A stretch of DNA of 64,000 bases from Desmonostoc muscorum LEGE 12446. GTDB taxonomy: Bacteria; Cyanobacteriota; Cyanobacteriia; Cyanobacteriales; Nostocaceae. The stretch spans positions 4,712,001 to 4,776,000 of the forward strand of contig NZ_JADEXS020000001.1 of NCBI RefSeq assembly GCF_015207005.2, in the 5' to 3' direction. Below the pieces are notes generated by a model. That model made no database searches, was not told where the DNA came from, and saw only the letters and a list, made by a program, of their open reading frames with translations. A program made the translations under genes and the position numbers. This document shows, one piece after another, positions 6,826-15,504 of the stretch (the stretch's first letter is position 1; each line of letters begins with the position of its first letter).

Positions 6826-8466
6826 ATGGACTGGATTACGCTACTGCGATCGCTACAGTCTGATTTTATCAAAAGGTTAGCATCTGGTTGTCTGCTTCAT
6901 TGTGAAACAGAAGGTCAATATAGTGAATTAACTATAATTTCTGGAGAGAGGTTAAAGACGCTACGGGAATTTTGCTGGCAGATGGCTGAAAAATATAAGC
7001 GTGTTTTGCCAGTTCGTGATGTTTTCATCAGTTATCTCAAGGGGAAACTCGGTGAGGAAGTTGTCAAGGAACGTTTAGCTGATTTTATTACCGAAGTCGA
7101 TTATGAAAAGCGATTCGGCGGTGATGGTAAAATAGATTTTACCTTGACTTCTGACCCGTCTATTGGTATTGAAGTTAAATCTCGTCACGGTAGTATTGAC
7201 AGAGTTAGATGGTCAATTAGTTCTGAAGAAGTTGAAAAAAATGCAGTTGTAGTTTGCATTTTAATTCAAGAAGATGTGAGCGAGGCTCAATCTGAGTATC
7301 ACCTTTTTTTAGCTGGCTTTCTCCCAACCAGAATGATTAAGTTAAAGACTGGTAAAATTTCATTTGGGATAGACCAATTACTTTATGGTGGTGGTTTATT
7401 TTGCTATTTAGAACAGTTACAATCTTCTGGAAATCAGAATTATTTTACCCAACAACCACCGATTGACAAATATCTCCCAAAACAAGAAACACCACCTAAG
7501 CTTGCTAATAATCATCTGCTGAAATCTTCTTTTCAACCTCATGTAGAGAGTTATTTGCATTCTACTGACGAAGATTTAAATTTGCTTTACCTAAAATTAG
7601 GTGATGAATGTTTCCAAAAAGGAGAATATACAAATGCAATAGCTAGCTATAATCAAGTTTTAGAAATTAACAGTAGTGATGCTGATTTGTATTATAAACG
7701 AGGTTTAGCTCAGTATCAACTAGGAAATTATGACGCAGCGATCGCAGATTATTCTCAGGCAATCCAGATAAATATTCATGATGCTAAATCTTACAATAAA
7801 CGAGGTTTAGCTTTATATCAAATAGGACGATTAGAAGAAGCAATTAATGATTATACCCAAGCTATTAGAATTAATCCTAACCTTGCCGTAGCTTATAAAA
7901 ATCGCGCTGAAGCTCGTTCTCATATAGGAGATAACCAGGGAGCAATTGAAGATTATACCCAAGCTATTAAAATTAATCCCGATTATGCTGATGCTTATAA
8001 AAATCGTGGTATTGCCCGTTATTTACTAGGAACTCCACCAGTATTTTCCCAAGCAATCAAAATTAATCCCCAAGATGCCCTAGCTTATAAAAATCGTGGT
8101 AATGCTCGTTCTGATTTAGGAGATTTTCAGGGGGCAATTGAAGATTATACCAAGGCGATAGAGATTAATCCTAATTATATAGATGCTTATTACAACCGTG
8201 GTAATGCTCGTTCCGATTTAGGAGATTTTACAGGAGCATTTGAAGATTATACTCAAGCAATCCAGATTAATTATAATTATGCTGATGCTTATTATAATCG
8301 TGGCAATATTCGCTTAGAAATGGCAGATAAACAGGGCGCAATTGAAGATTTTCAAAAAGCCGCAGATATCTATCGCAAAGAAGGAAAACTAGAAGCTCTC
8401 AAAGATACAAAAGAAAGAATATTAGAATTAGAAGTAGAAGAATCATTAGATATTTTAAACTTCTAG
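6826..8466 (+). CDS. PD-(D/E)XK nuclease-like domain fused to TPR repeats
   Basis: 546 residues. The N-terminal ~200 residues contain GKLGEEVVKERL (73-84) followed by KIDFTLTSD..IGIEVKSR with Asp104, Glu116 and Lys118, the layout of a PD-(D/E)XK restriction-like nuclease site. A variable linker (~200-250) leads to about eight TPR units (~252-520) with the usual W/Y-G-A-Y-A pattern; the unit near residue 400 is shortened (LLGTPPVFSQAIKINPQD), as if a repeat half were deleted. No signal or membrane segment. The TPR part is a protein-binding scaffold. The nuclease inference rests on the motif only, but all three site residues are present. It stands alone in accessory DNA, so a role in defence or element control is possible but unproven. 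Confidence 0.75.
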   Translation: MDWITLLRSLQSDFIKRLASGCLLHCETEGQYSELTIISGERLKTLREFCWQMAEKYKRVLPVRDVFISYLKGKLGEEVVKERLADFITEVDYEKRFGGDGKIDFTLTSDPSIGIEVKSRHGSIDRVRWSISSEEVEKNAVVVCILIQEDVSEAQSEYHLFLAGFLPTRMIKLKTGKISFGIDQLLYGGGLFCYLEQLQSSGNQNYFTQQPPIDKYLPKQETPPKLANNHLLKSSFQPHVESYLHSTDEDLNLLYLKLGDECFQKGEYTNAIASYNQVLEINSSDADLYYKRGLAQYQLGNYDAAIADYSQAIQINIHDAKSYNKRGLALYQIGRLEEAINDYTQAIRINPNLAVAYKNRAEARSHIGDNQGAIEDYTQAIKINPDYADAYKNRGIARYLLGTPPVFSQAIKINPQDALAYKNRGNARSDLGDFQGAIEDYTKAIEINPNYIDAYYNRGNARSDLGDFTGAFEDYTQAIQINYNYADAYYNRGNIRLEMADKQGAIEDFQKAADIYRKEGKLEALKDTKERILELEVEESLDILNF

Positions 8467-8591
8467 GGCAATGGGAGTGTTGACTGTTGATTAAGAGGAT
8501 GTTTTAAAAGTCATGATTGATGTATAAAATATTTTTTTACCCCACCCTAACCCTCCCCTTCATAAGGTGAGGGAACCGGATTTTATTATTT

Positions 8592-8827
8592 CCCCCCTTT
8601 ATAAGGGCAGGGCTGTTTCATTCCCCAAAGAGCTTTAAAAATCAAGGGTTCTAGCAATTAAAAATTAGTTATTTTGTTACCAGCGTGCCCAGAAAATGAA
8701 CTATTTTACTGATATTTCAATGTTTAAATGTTCATCTCATCGTCACCCTTACTTACAATTTTCTCGCTAACCATCTTGACAAATCCTGTTTGAAATGGAA
8801 TGAAACAGCCCTGCTTTATAAGGGGGG
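8592..8827. mobile_element. MITE family B, copy 2
   Basis: Also 236 bp, with the same terminal repeats and core as 921-1156. The left flank from 8539 (CCCCACCCTAACCCTCCCC) is the reverse complement of what follows copy 1 on the right, while the core has the same orientation. The gap 8467-9182 holds this element, a C-rich repeat near 8920 and the promoter region of the P-type ATPase gene; no other gene is seen. Confidence 0.85.
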
Positions 8828-8976
8828 ATTAAGGGGGGTAATAATTCGATTAAAATCACAACATACCACTTTTCAAACAACCTCTAAGAGTAAAAATTAT
8901 TCTCCTTGCCGCCTTGTCCTCTTCTCTCCCTCTGCTCCCCATCCTCCTCATCCATAGGTATCAACTAGATTGGGAT

Positions 8977-8991
8977 TGATACTTGTTATCA
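8977..8991. promoter_or_regulatory. Candidate Zur-type box upstream of the Zn/Cd ATPase
   Basis: TGATACTTGTTATCA is a 15-bp inverted repeat (TGATA/TTATCA arms) agreeing with the cyanobacterial Zur consensus TGATAATNATTATCA at all positions except 6 and 9. It lies ~190 bp before the ATPase start. A Zur-like gene is encoded at 18682. Binding is inferred from the motif alone. Confidence 0.45.
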
Positions 8992-9182
8992 AATGAAAAT
9001 CTTTGACTTTATAAATCTTAGTAATCGCTAAAAATTAATCGAAACATTCAACATTAAACCTTCTGAATTCTTACTTATTGATATCGATTATCTTTCTTAA
9101 AATATTAACTTGTAAAAACTGATTTTTTTCATTACCTTTAAAGAAAGGTTCCATATCAAATAACTTAGCAGTTTCAACAAAA

Positions 9183-11162
9183 ATGAAGCCAAAATTACAT
9201 TCAGAATCTTCAGGTTGTGGCCACTGTGAACACGATCATGACGAGAATCATAACCATCATCATGATGAGAATCATAACCATGACCACAATCATAATCACG
9301 GTGAAGAATTCAATCTCAAAAATGAGGTATTTCCTTTAATAGTGATTTTCAGTTTGTATGCACCTGGTGTAATTTTTGAATACCAGTTGCATAACACACT
9401 CTACTCAATAGGTGAATATTTGGTTTTTATTCCTGCTTATTTATTAAGTGGATGGAGTGTTTTAAAAACTGCGGGACGCAATATACTTAGAGGCAGAATA
9501 TTTGATGAAACATTTTTGATGACAGTAGCGACACTAGGGGCGATCGCAATTCATAAATTACCCGAAGCTGTCGGAGTTATGTTATTTTATAAAATTGGCG
9601 AATTGTTCCAAGATGTTGCCGTCAGTCGTTCTCGTAATTCCATCAAAGCTTTATTAGAAATCCGCCCAGATTATGCAAATATCCAGACAGAACAAGGACT
9701 TAAAAAAGTATCGCCAGACACAGTAAATATTGGAGATATTATTATCGTCAAACCTGGAGAGAAGATTCCCTTAGATGGTGAAATTATCGAAGGGAATTCC
9801 CAAGTTGATACATCTGCATTAACTGGCGAATCTGTGCCGCGAACCGTGAAGCTGGGAGAAACAGTTTTGGCTGGGACAATCAATAAAATCGGTGTTCTCA
9901 GCATTAAAGTCACAAAGCTTTTTGATGAATCTTCCATTGCCAAGATTTTAGACTTGGTGCAAAATGCCAAAAGCAAAAAAGCAGAAACAGAGAAATTTAT
10001 TACTAAGTTTGCTAGATATTACACGCCAATAGTAGTTTTTACATCTCTAGCAGTTGCCCTGTTACCTCCTTTATTCATTTCTGGCGCAACTTCTTCAGAA
10101 TGGATTTATCGAGCCTTAGTTTTATTAGTTATTTCCTGTCCCTGTGGACTAGTTATCAGTATTCCATTAGGTTATTTTGGAGGTGTGGGAGGTGCAGCTA
10201 AACGCGGTATTTTAGTAAAAGGCTCTACGTTTTTAGATACTCTAAATATAGTCAAAACCGTTGTTTTTGATAAAACTGGAACTTTAACTAAAGGAGTATT
10301 TCAAGTATCAGAAATAGTAGCATATAATGGCTTTATTGAAAAAGAATTACTAGAATTAGCTGCCAAAGTTGAATCACATTCAAATCATCCCATTGCCCAA
10401 TCTATCTGCAATGCTTACGGTGACAAAATCGATGCATCTGATGTGAGAGATTATGAAGAAATAGCAGGTTATGGAATTAGAGCGAAAGTTGAAAATAAGG
10501 TAGTGATAGCGGGAAGCGATCGCCTACTACATAAAGAACACATTTATCATGATACTTGCTTAGTAGAAGGAACAGTTATTCATTTAGCAGTGGATAATAT
10601 TTACGCTGGTTATATAGTCATTGCTGATGAAGTGAAAGAAGATGCGAGACAAGCTATTCAAACACTCAAAAAAATGGGTATGAAAACAGTAATGTTGACA
10701 GGAGATAATCAGGCGATTGCCTCTCGAATTGCTCAACAACTTGGCATAGATATTTACGAAGCGGAGTTATTACCAGAAGAAAAAGTTAATGCCATTGAGA
10801 AGTTACTCAGCACCGCCGACAAACATAGTAAAGTAGCTTTCATTGGAGATGGCATTAATGATGCGCCAGTAATTGCTAGAGCAGATGTTGGCATAGCAAT
10901 GGGCGGCTTAGGTTCAGATGCAGCCATAGAAACTGCCGATATTGTGATTATGACAGATGCACCGTCAAAAGTCGCAGAAGCAATACAAATTGCTAGAAAA
11001 ACTCGCCAAATTGTTTGGCAAAATATTGGGTTTGCTTTAGCGATTAAAGGTGTATTTATTGGATTGGGTATTTTGGGTGTAGCGACAATGTGGGAAGCTG
11101 TGTTTGCAGATGTCGGAGTAGCAATGCTGGCAATTCTCAACGCCACTAGAGCAATGAAATAA
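9183..11162 (+). CDS. Zn2+/Cd2+/Pb2+-type P1B ATPase with His-rich N-terminus
   Basis: 659 residues, a heavy-metal exporter of the inner membrane. In place of the usual ~70-residue CxxC metal-binding domain the N-terminus has one GCGHC plus a run of His/Asp/Asn (~12-40), a metal-binding tail like those of ZiaA/AztA-type pumps. Then come the A-domain TGES, the metal-site CPC (319-321), the phosphorylation site DKTGT (Asp363), SNHPIAQ of the N-domain, GDGINDAP of the P-domain, and Lys622 and Asp643 in the last two helices, the pair that marks Zn/Cd/Pb rather than Cu pumps. Likely a zinc or cadmium efflux pump. No ArsR-type repressor gene is adjacent; the only regulatory candidate seen is a Zur-like palindrome ~190 bp upstream. 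Confidence 0.9.
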   Translation: MKPKLHSESSGCGHCEHDHDENHNHHHDENHNHDHNHNHGEEFNLKNEVFPLIVIFSLYAPGVIFEYQLHNTLYSIGEYLVFIPAYLLSGWSVLKTAGRNILRGRIFDETFLMTVATLGAIAIHKLPEAVGVMLFYKIGELFQDVAVSRSRNSIKALLEIRPDYANIQTEQGLKKVSPDTVNIGDIIIVKPGEKIPLDGEIIEGNSQVDTSALTGESVPRTVKLGETVLAGTINKIGVLSIKVTKLFDESSIAKILDLVQNAKSKKAETEKFITKFARYYTPIVVFTSLAVALLPPLFISGATSSEWIYRALVLLVISCPCGLVISIPLGYFGGVGGAAKRGILVKGSTFLDTLNIVKTVVFDKTGTLTKGVFQVSEIVAYNGFIEKELLELAAKVESHSNHPIAQSICNAYGDKIDASDVRDYEEIAGYGIRAKVENKVVIAGSDRLLHKEHIYHDTCLVEGTVIHLAVDNIYAGYIVIADEVKEDARQAIQTLKKMGMKTVMLTGDNQAIASRIAQQLGIDIYEAELLPEEKVNAIEKLLSTADKHSKVAFIGDGINDAPVIARADVGIAMGGLGSDAAIETADIVIMTDAPSKVAEAIQIARKTRQIVWQNIGFALAIKGVFIGLGILGVATMWEAVFADVGVAMLAILNATRAMK

Positions 11163-11267
11163 AATTTTGAGTAAATCGGGAATCCGTAATTGGGAAATTG
11201 TAGAAGTTAAAACTGAAAAGTAATAATTGAAGTCAGTATTCCCAATCGTATTCTTTCGAGGTATACC

Positions 11268-11948
11268 GTGAACTCACATATAAAAACTATCGCTACAGCT
11301 GCGCTAGCTTTGCTGCTAACTTACTCAGCAAAAGAAGCAATTGCACTACCCCAGAAAATCAATCATCCAGTTACTATTGCTAAATCGCAACCATTAACAG
11401 ACACCTTAATTGTTCCCGGCGAAAGAGTCGGGCCGATAACACGCACAACCACCAAACAAGATTTAGTCAAGTTGTTTGGCGCGTCTCGTCTCGTTGATAA
11501 AACCATTTCCGGTGCTGAAGGAATCGGTAGTTTTGCCGCTACTCAATTAAAGTTAAGTCAGGGGCGATCGCTCTTGATAGTCTGGAGTGATAATACTCGT
11601 ACCAAACCTCTAGATGTGCGTAACCTTGGTTCAGCTTGGAAAACCCGCGAAGGTATCGGTGTTGGAACCTCTTTGAGCGAGTTACGCAAAAAACTAGGTA
11701 ACTTTAAACTCTATGGATTAGGCTGGGACTACGGCGGTACAATTTTGTTGGATAGTAGTAAATTATCCCGCTATCAAGGCAAACTCATTTTACGAGTAGA
11801 CGCTGCTCCCAATGCTTACGAAAAGTTTCCCAATGACTACCAAGCAGTGTTAGGGGATGGTACTTTTTCCTCCAGCAATCAGCACTGGAAACCACTGGAA
11901 GTAAGGCTTACAGAAATTATCGTTGTATTGAATCCTAGTGAGCAATAA
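11268..11948 (+). CDS. Secreted protein of unknown function
   Basis: 226 residues from a GTG start. The first ~28 residues (MNSHIKTIATAALALLLTYSAKEAIA) form a Sec signal peptide, so the product is periplasmic or outer-membrane associated. The mature part has the pattern VGPITRTTTKQDLVKLFG...AEGIGSFAATQL and GIGVGTSLSELRKKLG, which recur in cyanobacterial periplasmic proteins, but I cannot name a function. It follows the P-type ATPase by 105 bp on the same strand and could be co-transcribed, so a link to metal stress is conceivable. Confidence 0.6.
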   Translation: MNSHIKTIATAALALLLTYSAKEAIALPQKINHPVTIAKSQPLTDTLIVPGERVGPITRTTTKQDLVKLFGASRLVDKTISGAEGIGSFAATQLKLSQGRSLLIVWSDNTRTKPLDVRNLGSAWKTREGIGVGTSLSELRKKLGNFKLYGLGWDYGGTILLDSSKLSRYQGKLILRVDAAPNAYEKFPNDYQAVLGDGTFSSSNQHWKPLEVRLTEIIVVLNPSEQ

Positions 11949-11978
11949 TCGGCTGCTAAACATCTAATTTGCTGAGTT

Positions 11979-12081
11979 ATACCATTTCACGAAAATCTTG
12001 ATACATGTAGATTTACCGTAGGGGCGCACAGCTGTGCGCCCCTACCAAGGTATCTGTATCAACTTTAAAGTGAAATGGTAT
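11979..12081. mobile_element. MITE-like element with terminal repeats and a perfect 28-bp central palindrome
   Basis: 103 bp. The ends ATACCATTTCAC and GTGAAATGGTAT are exact complements, with partial similarity extending inward (CTTGATAC / GTATCAA). The centre, 12018-12045, is a perfect palindrome with arms GTAGGGGCGCACAG. The rest of 12082-12490 holds no gene that I can support. Confidence 0.75.
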
Positions 12082-12490
12082 TAGGCAACAGCGGACTGTC
12101 TAAACCAGATTTTTATACTACGTCTGTAACTGGTAAATTACTCTTAGAAGAAACTACATAAGTTACATCTAGCCTCGGAATGGTGTTTTGGCTATTGAAA
12201 CAAAACGCGATCGCCCTGATTGCTGCATCGACATTCTGGCGATCGTCAATGAAATTCTACTTGCAGCGCTATCAATATGCTGCTAATAGCAGTACAATTG
12301 CTATGTAAAAACTATTCTTTGTTAGTTGCGTAGGCGTAGCCCAACCCAGCGTCCCAAAAAGGGAGTTGAAAAATCTAGCTAAAAGCCTTGAAAAGCATAC
12401 CTGGTAGTTTGGCTTCTCTGTCAATGGGTGAGTCCTATTTTCAACACTAAAATAGCCACAAATTTCGGTAAATTAACAAACAGGAAAATC

Positions 12491-14650
12491 ATGTCACAGA
12501 TTCAGACTGAAGATTCTTCATCTACCTTAAATCAGAAAAGTATAATCTTAGATCTAGTAGATTTGCTTAAACTTTTATACTCACTTCTGAAATTACGTGA
12601 AGCCGCATTGAAAGGTTTTACATATAAATACAACTACACTTATCTAGATCCTTTAGCCATAACAAATGTACCTCAATTCACAATTGGAAGTATTACTATA
12701 CCTCTTCTTCCTAAAGAAGAACTTCCCAACCTCAAATGGGTAATTGCAGTAGTAATCAGATTAGTTGTTACTCAATTAAACAAGTTTTTAATTAACCAAC
12801 CTGATTTCTTGAAATCAATAATTGCCGTTTCCTTGGATGCCATTGGTAACGAAATAAACAAGCCAGAATCTCAAGAAGAATTAAGCGCTATTCTTTTGAA
12901 ACTCAAATCCAGTTTAGAAGAAATTAATCAATATCAGAAAGTTGATGAGCAACTTGTACTTGCTAGATTTGCGAAACAACCAGAAAGCATTACTCACCTT
13001 TCAATTGAGGCGGAATTTCAAGAAATTGAGAAACAGATAGATCAATTATTAATTCAAAATCCAGAAAGGGTTACCCCGAATTTAGAAGACTTAAGTGAAG
13101 AACCTAAAATTCAAAATCTTAAGGAAATAATTAAATCCACGGCTAAGTTAGCAGAACTAGCTAAGTATCAAATCCCCAGTTCAAAGTCTGCTTCTGATTC
13201 TCCTAGCCTGGAAAGTTACAACAACCAATTTCAAGTTATAGCCAAACCGGATATTTCTTATCACTTTCAAGAAGATAAATATTTTGCTTATATGCAGGTG
13301 GCTGGTCCCAACCCAGTTATGCTACAGCAGCTAGCACAACTAGATTTGCGTTTACCAATTACTCAAGAAAAATACTCTAATGTTGCTAACTTATATGGAG
13401 TTTCAGATACTCTAAATAACGCCCTAGCTGAGGGTCGAATTTATTTAGCAGACTATACTGTGTTAGATACCTTGGCAAATGGCACTTTCCCTGAAAAACA
13501 AAAGTATATTTCTGCTCCTTTAGCACTATTTGCAGTACCACCAAGTAGCTATGGAGTTCGCTCTTTATTCCCAGTCGCAATTAGTTATCAGCAGACTTCA
13601 ATTAGTAATGATTGGATTTTATTTACACCCTTAGTTACTGATACTGATGCAGATACGTGGATGACTGCCAAGAATATTGTCCAAATGGCAGATAGCAACT
13701 ATCACGAGTTAGTCAGTCACTTAGGCCGTACTCACTTGGTGGTTGAGCCTTTTGTTGTGGCAACTAATCTATTGCCTGACAACCACAATCTAAGGAACCT
13801 GCTAAAACCTCATCTTGAGGGTACTGTACTGATTAATTATGGCGCTCATACAACCTTAATCGCCCCAGGGGGTGGTGTAGATGAGCTGCTAGCTAGCACT
13901 ATTGGCAGTGACCAAACTCTAGCTGCTAATGGAGCGCAAAGCTACCTATTTAACTTTAATGATATTGCCTTTCCTGATACTTTAATAAATCGGGGTGTTG
14001 ACGATACTAGCAAACTACCTATTTACCCTTATAGAGATGACGGATTACTGATTTGGGGGGCTATTGAAAGTTGGGTTAAGGAATATTTTAGTCTCTACTA
14101 CAGCAGTGATTCATCAGTTCTTAACGATCAATCTTTACAGACTTGGGCATCTACATTGATTTCCCATGAAGGAGGCCGCTTACAAAATTTTGGTGAAGAT
14201 GAACAAGGGCATATTAAAACACTAGATTATTTAGTGAAAGCTGTCTCAACAATTATTTTTACGGCTAGCGCTCAACACGCTGCTGTTAATTTTCCGCAAA
14301 AGGAACTGATGATGTATACACCAGGATTTCCTTTAGCTCGTTATTTATCTGTACCTATAGATTCCCAGCAACCAGAGAATTTCATCAAGGGACTACCGCC
14401 GCTAGAGCAAGCACTAAATCAGATCAATTTACTTTATTTACTTGGCTCTATCTACTACACCAATTTAGGCAATTATTCCCCATCAGCTTTTACAGATCCA
14501 AATGTAACATCGCCTTTGGAGAAATTCCAGATAAACCTCAAAGATATTCAGCAACAGATTAACCAGAGAAATAGTAATAGTAAGGGTGATAGGATAATAC
14601 CTTACGAGTTTTTGCTCCCTACCAATATTCCTCAAAGCATCAATATTTAA
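12491..14650 (+). CDS. Lipoxygenase
   Basis: 719 residues from the ATG at 12491, preceded by AGGAAA; an in-frame GTG at 12428 has no ribosome site. The C-terminal two thirds is a catalytic lipoxygenase domain. The signature stretch around residues 390-420 includes HELVSH..RTH...EPF. The five iron ligands are visible: His405, His410, His596 (QHAAVN), Asn600 and the terminal Ile719. The N-terminal ~230 residues are helical and lack a recognisable PLAT/C2 domain. Lipoxygenases dioxygenate polyunsaturated fatty acids to hydroperoxides, consistent with cyanobacterial oxylipin formation. No signal peptide. Regio-specificity cannot be read from the sequence. It appears to be a single-gene unit. Confidence 0.9.
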   Translation: MSQIQTEDSSSTLNQKSIILDLVDLLKLLYSLLKLREAALKGFTYKYNYTYLDPLAITNVPQFTIGSITIPLLPKEELPNLKWVIAVVIRLVVTQLNKFLINQPDFLKSIIAVSLDAIGNEINKPESQEELSAILLKLKSSLEEINQYQKVDEQLVLARFAKQPESITHLSIEAEFQEIEKQIDQLLIQNPERVTPNLEDLSEEPKIQNLKEIIKSTAKLAELAKYQIPSSKSASDSPSLESYNNQFQVIAKPDISYHFQEDKYFAYMQVAGPNPVMLQQLAQLDLRLPITQEKYSNVANLYGVSDTLNNALAEGRIYLADYTVLDTLANGTFPEKQKYISAPLALFAVPPSSYGVRSLFPVAISYQQTSISNDWILFTPLVTDTDADTWMTAKNIVQMADSNYHELVSHLGRTHLVVEPFVVATNLLPDNHNLRNLLKPHLEGTVLINYGAHTTLIAPGGGVDELLASTIGSDQTLAANGAQSYLFNFNDIAFPDTLINRGVDDTSKLPIYPYRDDGLLIWGAIESWVKEYFSLYYSSDSSVLNDQSLQTWASTLISHEGGRLQNFGEDEQGHIKTLDYLVKAVSTIIFTASAQHAAVNFPQKELMMYTPGFPLARYLSVPIDSQQPENFIKGLPPLEQALNQINLLYLLGSIYYTNLGNYSPSAFTDPNVTSPLEKFQINLKDIQQQINQRNSNSKGDRIIPYEFLLPTNIPQSINI

Positions 14651-14794
14651 TAGATACAGAGTAGTTGTATCTGCGGGATGGATAGTTGGTAAACTGACGA
14701 CAATTCGTAAGCTAATCGAATAGATAATACTGACGCCTGTGAGTTTTTCTTGAAGCGACAGGCGTCAAATTCATTTTAATATTGAGGCTACCAA

Positions 14795-15118
14795 GTGGCG
14801 ATCGCGCCGCCTATCCACCAATACAAATCACCTCCTGAAGCTTTGAAGTTTAGCTTCATCAAATGCAATACCCCAACGTGCAAACTTCGTACTAGTTTAA
14901 CTACTGGACAACGGCGGCGACTACAGCAGAGACTAGATATACTTCAGCCAGAATGGGACAGGCGCAGCCAGAAAATAAAGCACATGCGTGCAAATTTAGC
15001 AATTGAAGCTGGTACAGCAGTTAAGTTTCAATTAGAACAGCACCTTCTTGATGAAGAGGCAAAATTAGCAAATCTTAGCAATGAACTAGATCAAATTGAG
15101 TCTGCATTGGAATCATGA
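14795..15118 (+). CDS. Small coiled-coil protein resembling effector-associated modules, possibly a fragment
   Basis: 107 residues from a GTG start without a clear ribosome site. From residue ~35 the text SLTTGQRRRLQQRLDILQ and EAGTAVKFQLEQHLLDEEAKL is a helical module that I know from the N-terminal region of many cyanobacterial multidomain conflict/signalling proteins (NB-ARC, TIR and similar), where it acts as an adaptor coiled coil. Here no effector or ATPase domain follows. The first ~34 residues look unlike the rest and may not be translated. It could be a free adaptor or the relic of a larger gene. Confidence 0.5.
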   Translation: MAIAPPIHQYKSPPEALKFSFIKCNTPTCKLRTSLTTGQRRRLQQRLDILQPEWDRRSQKIKHMRANLAIEAGTAVKFQLEQHLLDEEAKLANLSNELDQIESALES

Positions 15119-15276
15119 GACTGATTAAATATAGTGTTATTTGCCTGATGGAAATCAGAATTTCCTAACCTAGAAAACTAGAAAAACAGAGATATTCAGC
15201 AAATTGGTGTTTGTTTATACTATTTCAATTTTTTGTAGTCGTTATACTCATGACTTAGGTTCTACCTGGGAATTAG

Positions 15277-15304
15277 GAAGTGGCTTTGCCACTTCTTTTT
15301 ATTT
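15277..15304 (+). terminator. Rho-independent terminator
   Basis: GAAGTGGC and GCCACTTC form an 8-bp perfect stem with a TTT loop, followed directly by TTTTT. It ends plus-strand transcripts from the coiled-coil gene upstream. A second A/T-rich 14-bp inverted repeat at 15331-15369 (arms TAAAAGTTAAAAGT) may stop transcription from either side. Confidence 0.8.
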
Positions 15305-15504
15305 ATATCGTAGTCCTGTCAAAAATAAATTAAAAGTTAAAAGTAATTTGTTTCAACTTTTAACTTTTATTTAGTGATTACAGCAAGTTGCAACTAAATG
15401 AAGTGAGATACATCATCCTGAAAACCAGATACAAAGCTTTTTTTACTTCTGAATTCTGACTCCTGTTAGCGCAGCGGGGCGTAGCCCATTCTGACTCCTG
15501 ATAT

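Noticed and set aside
9671..11146. Antisense frames opposite the P1B ATPase
   Set aside because: The opposite strand has all P-type motifs in order; these are shadows.
9183..11162. Copper-type P1B ATPase
   Set aside because: The last helices carry the Lys622/Asp643 pair of Zn/Cd/Pb pumps, and the N-terminus is His-rich rather than a CxxC domain.
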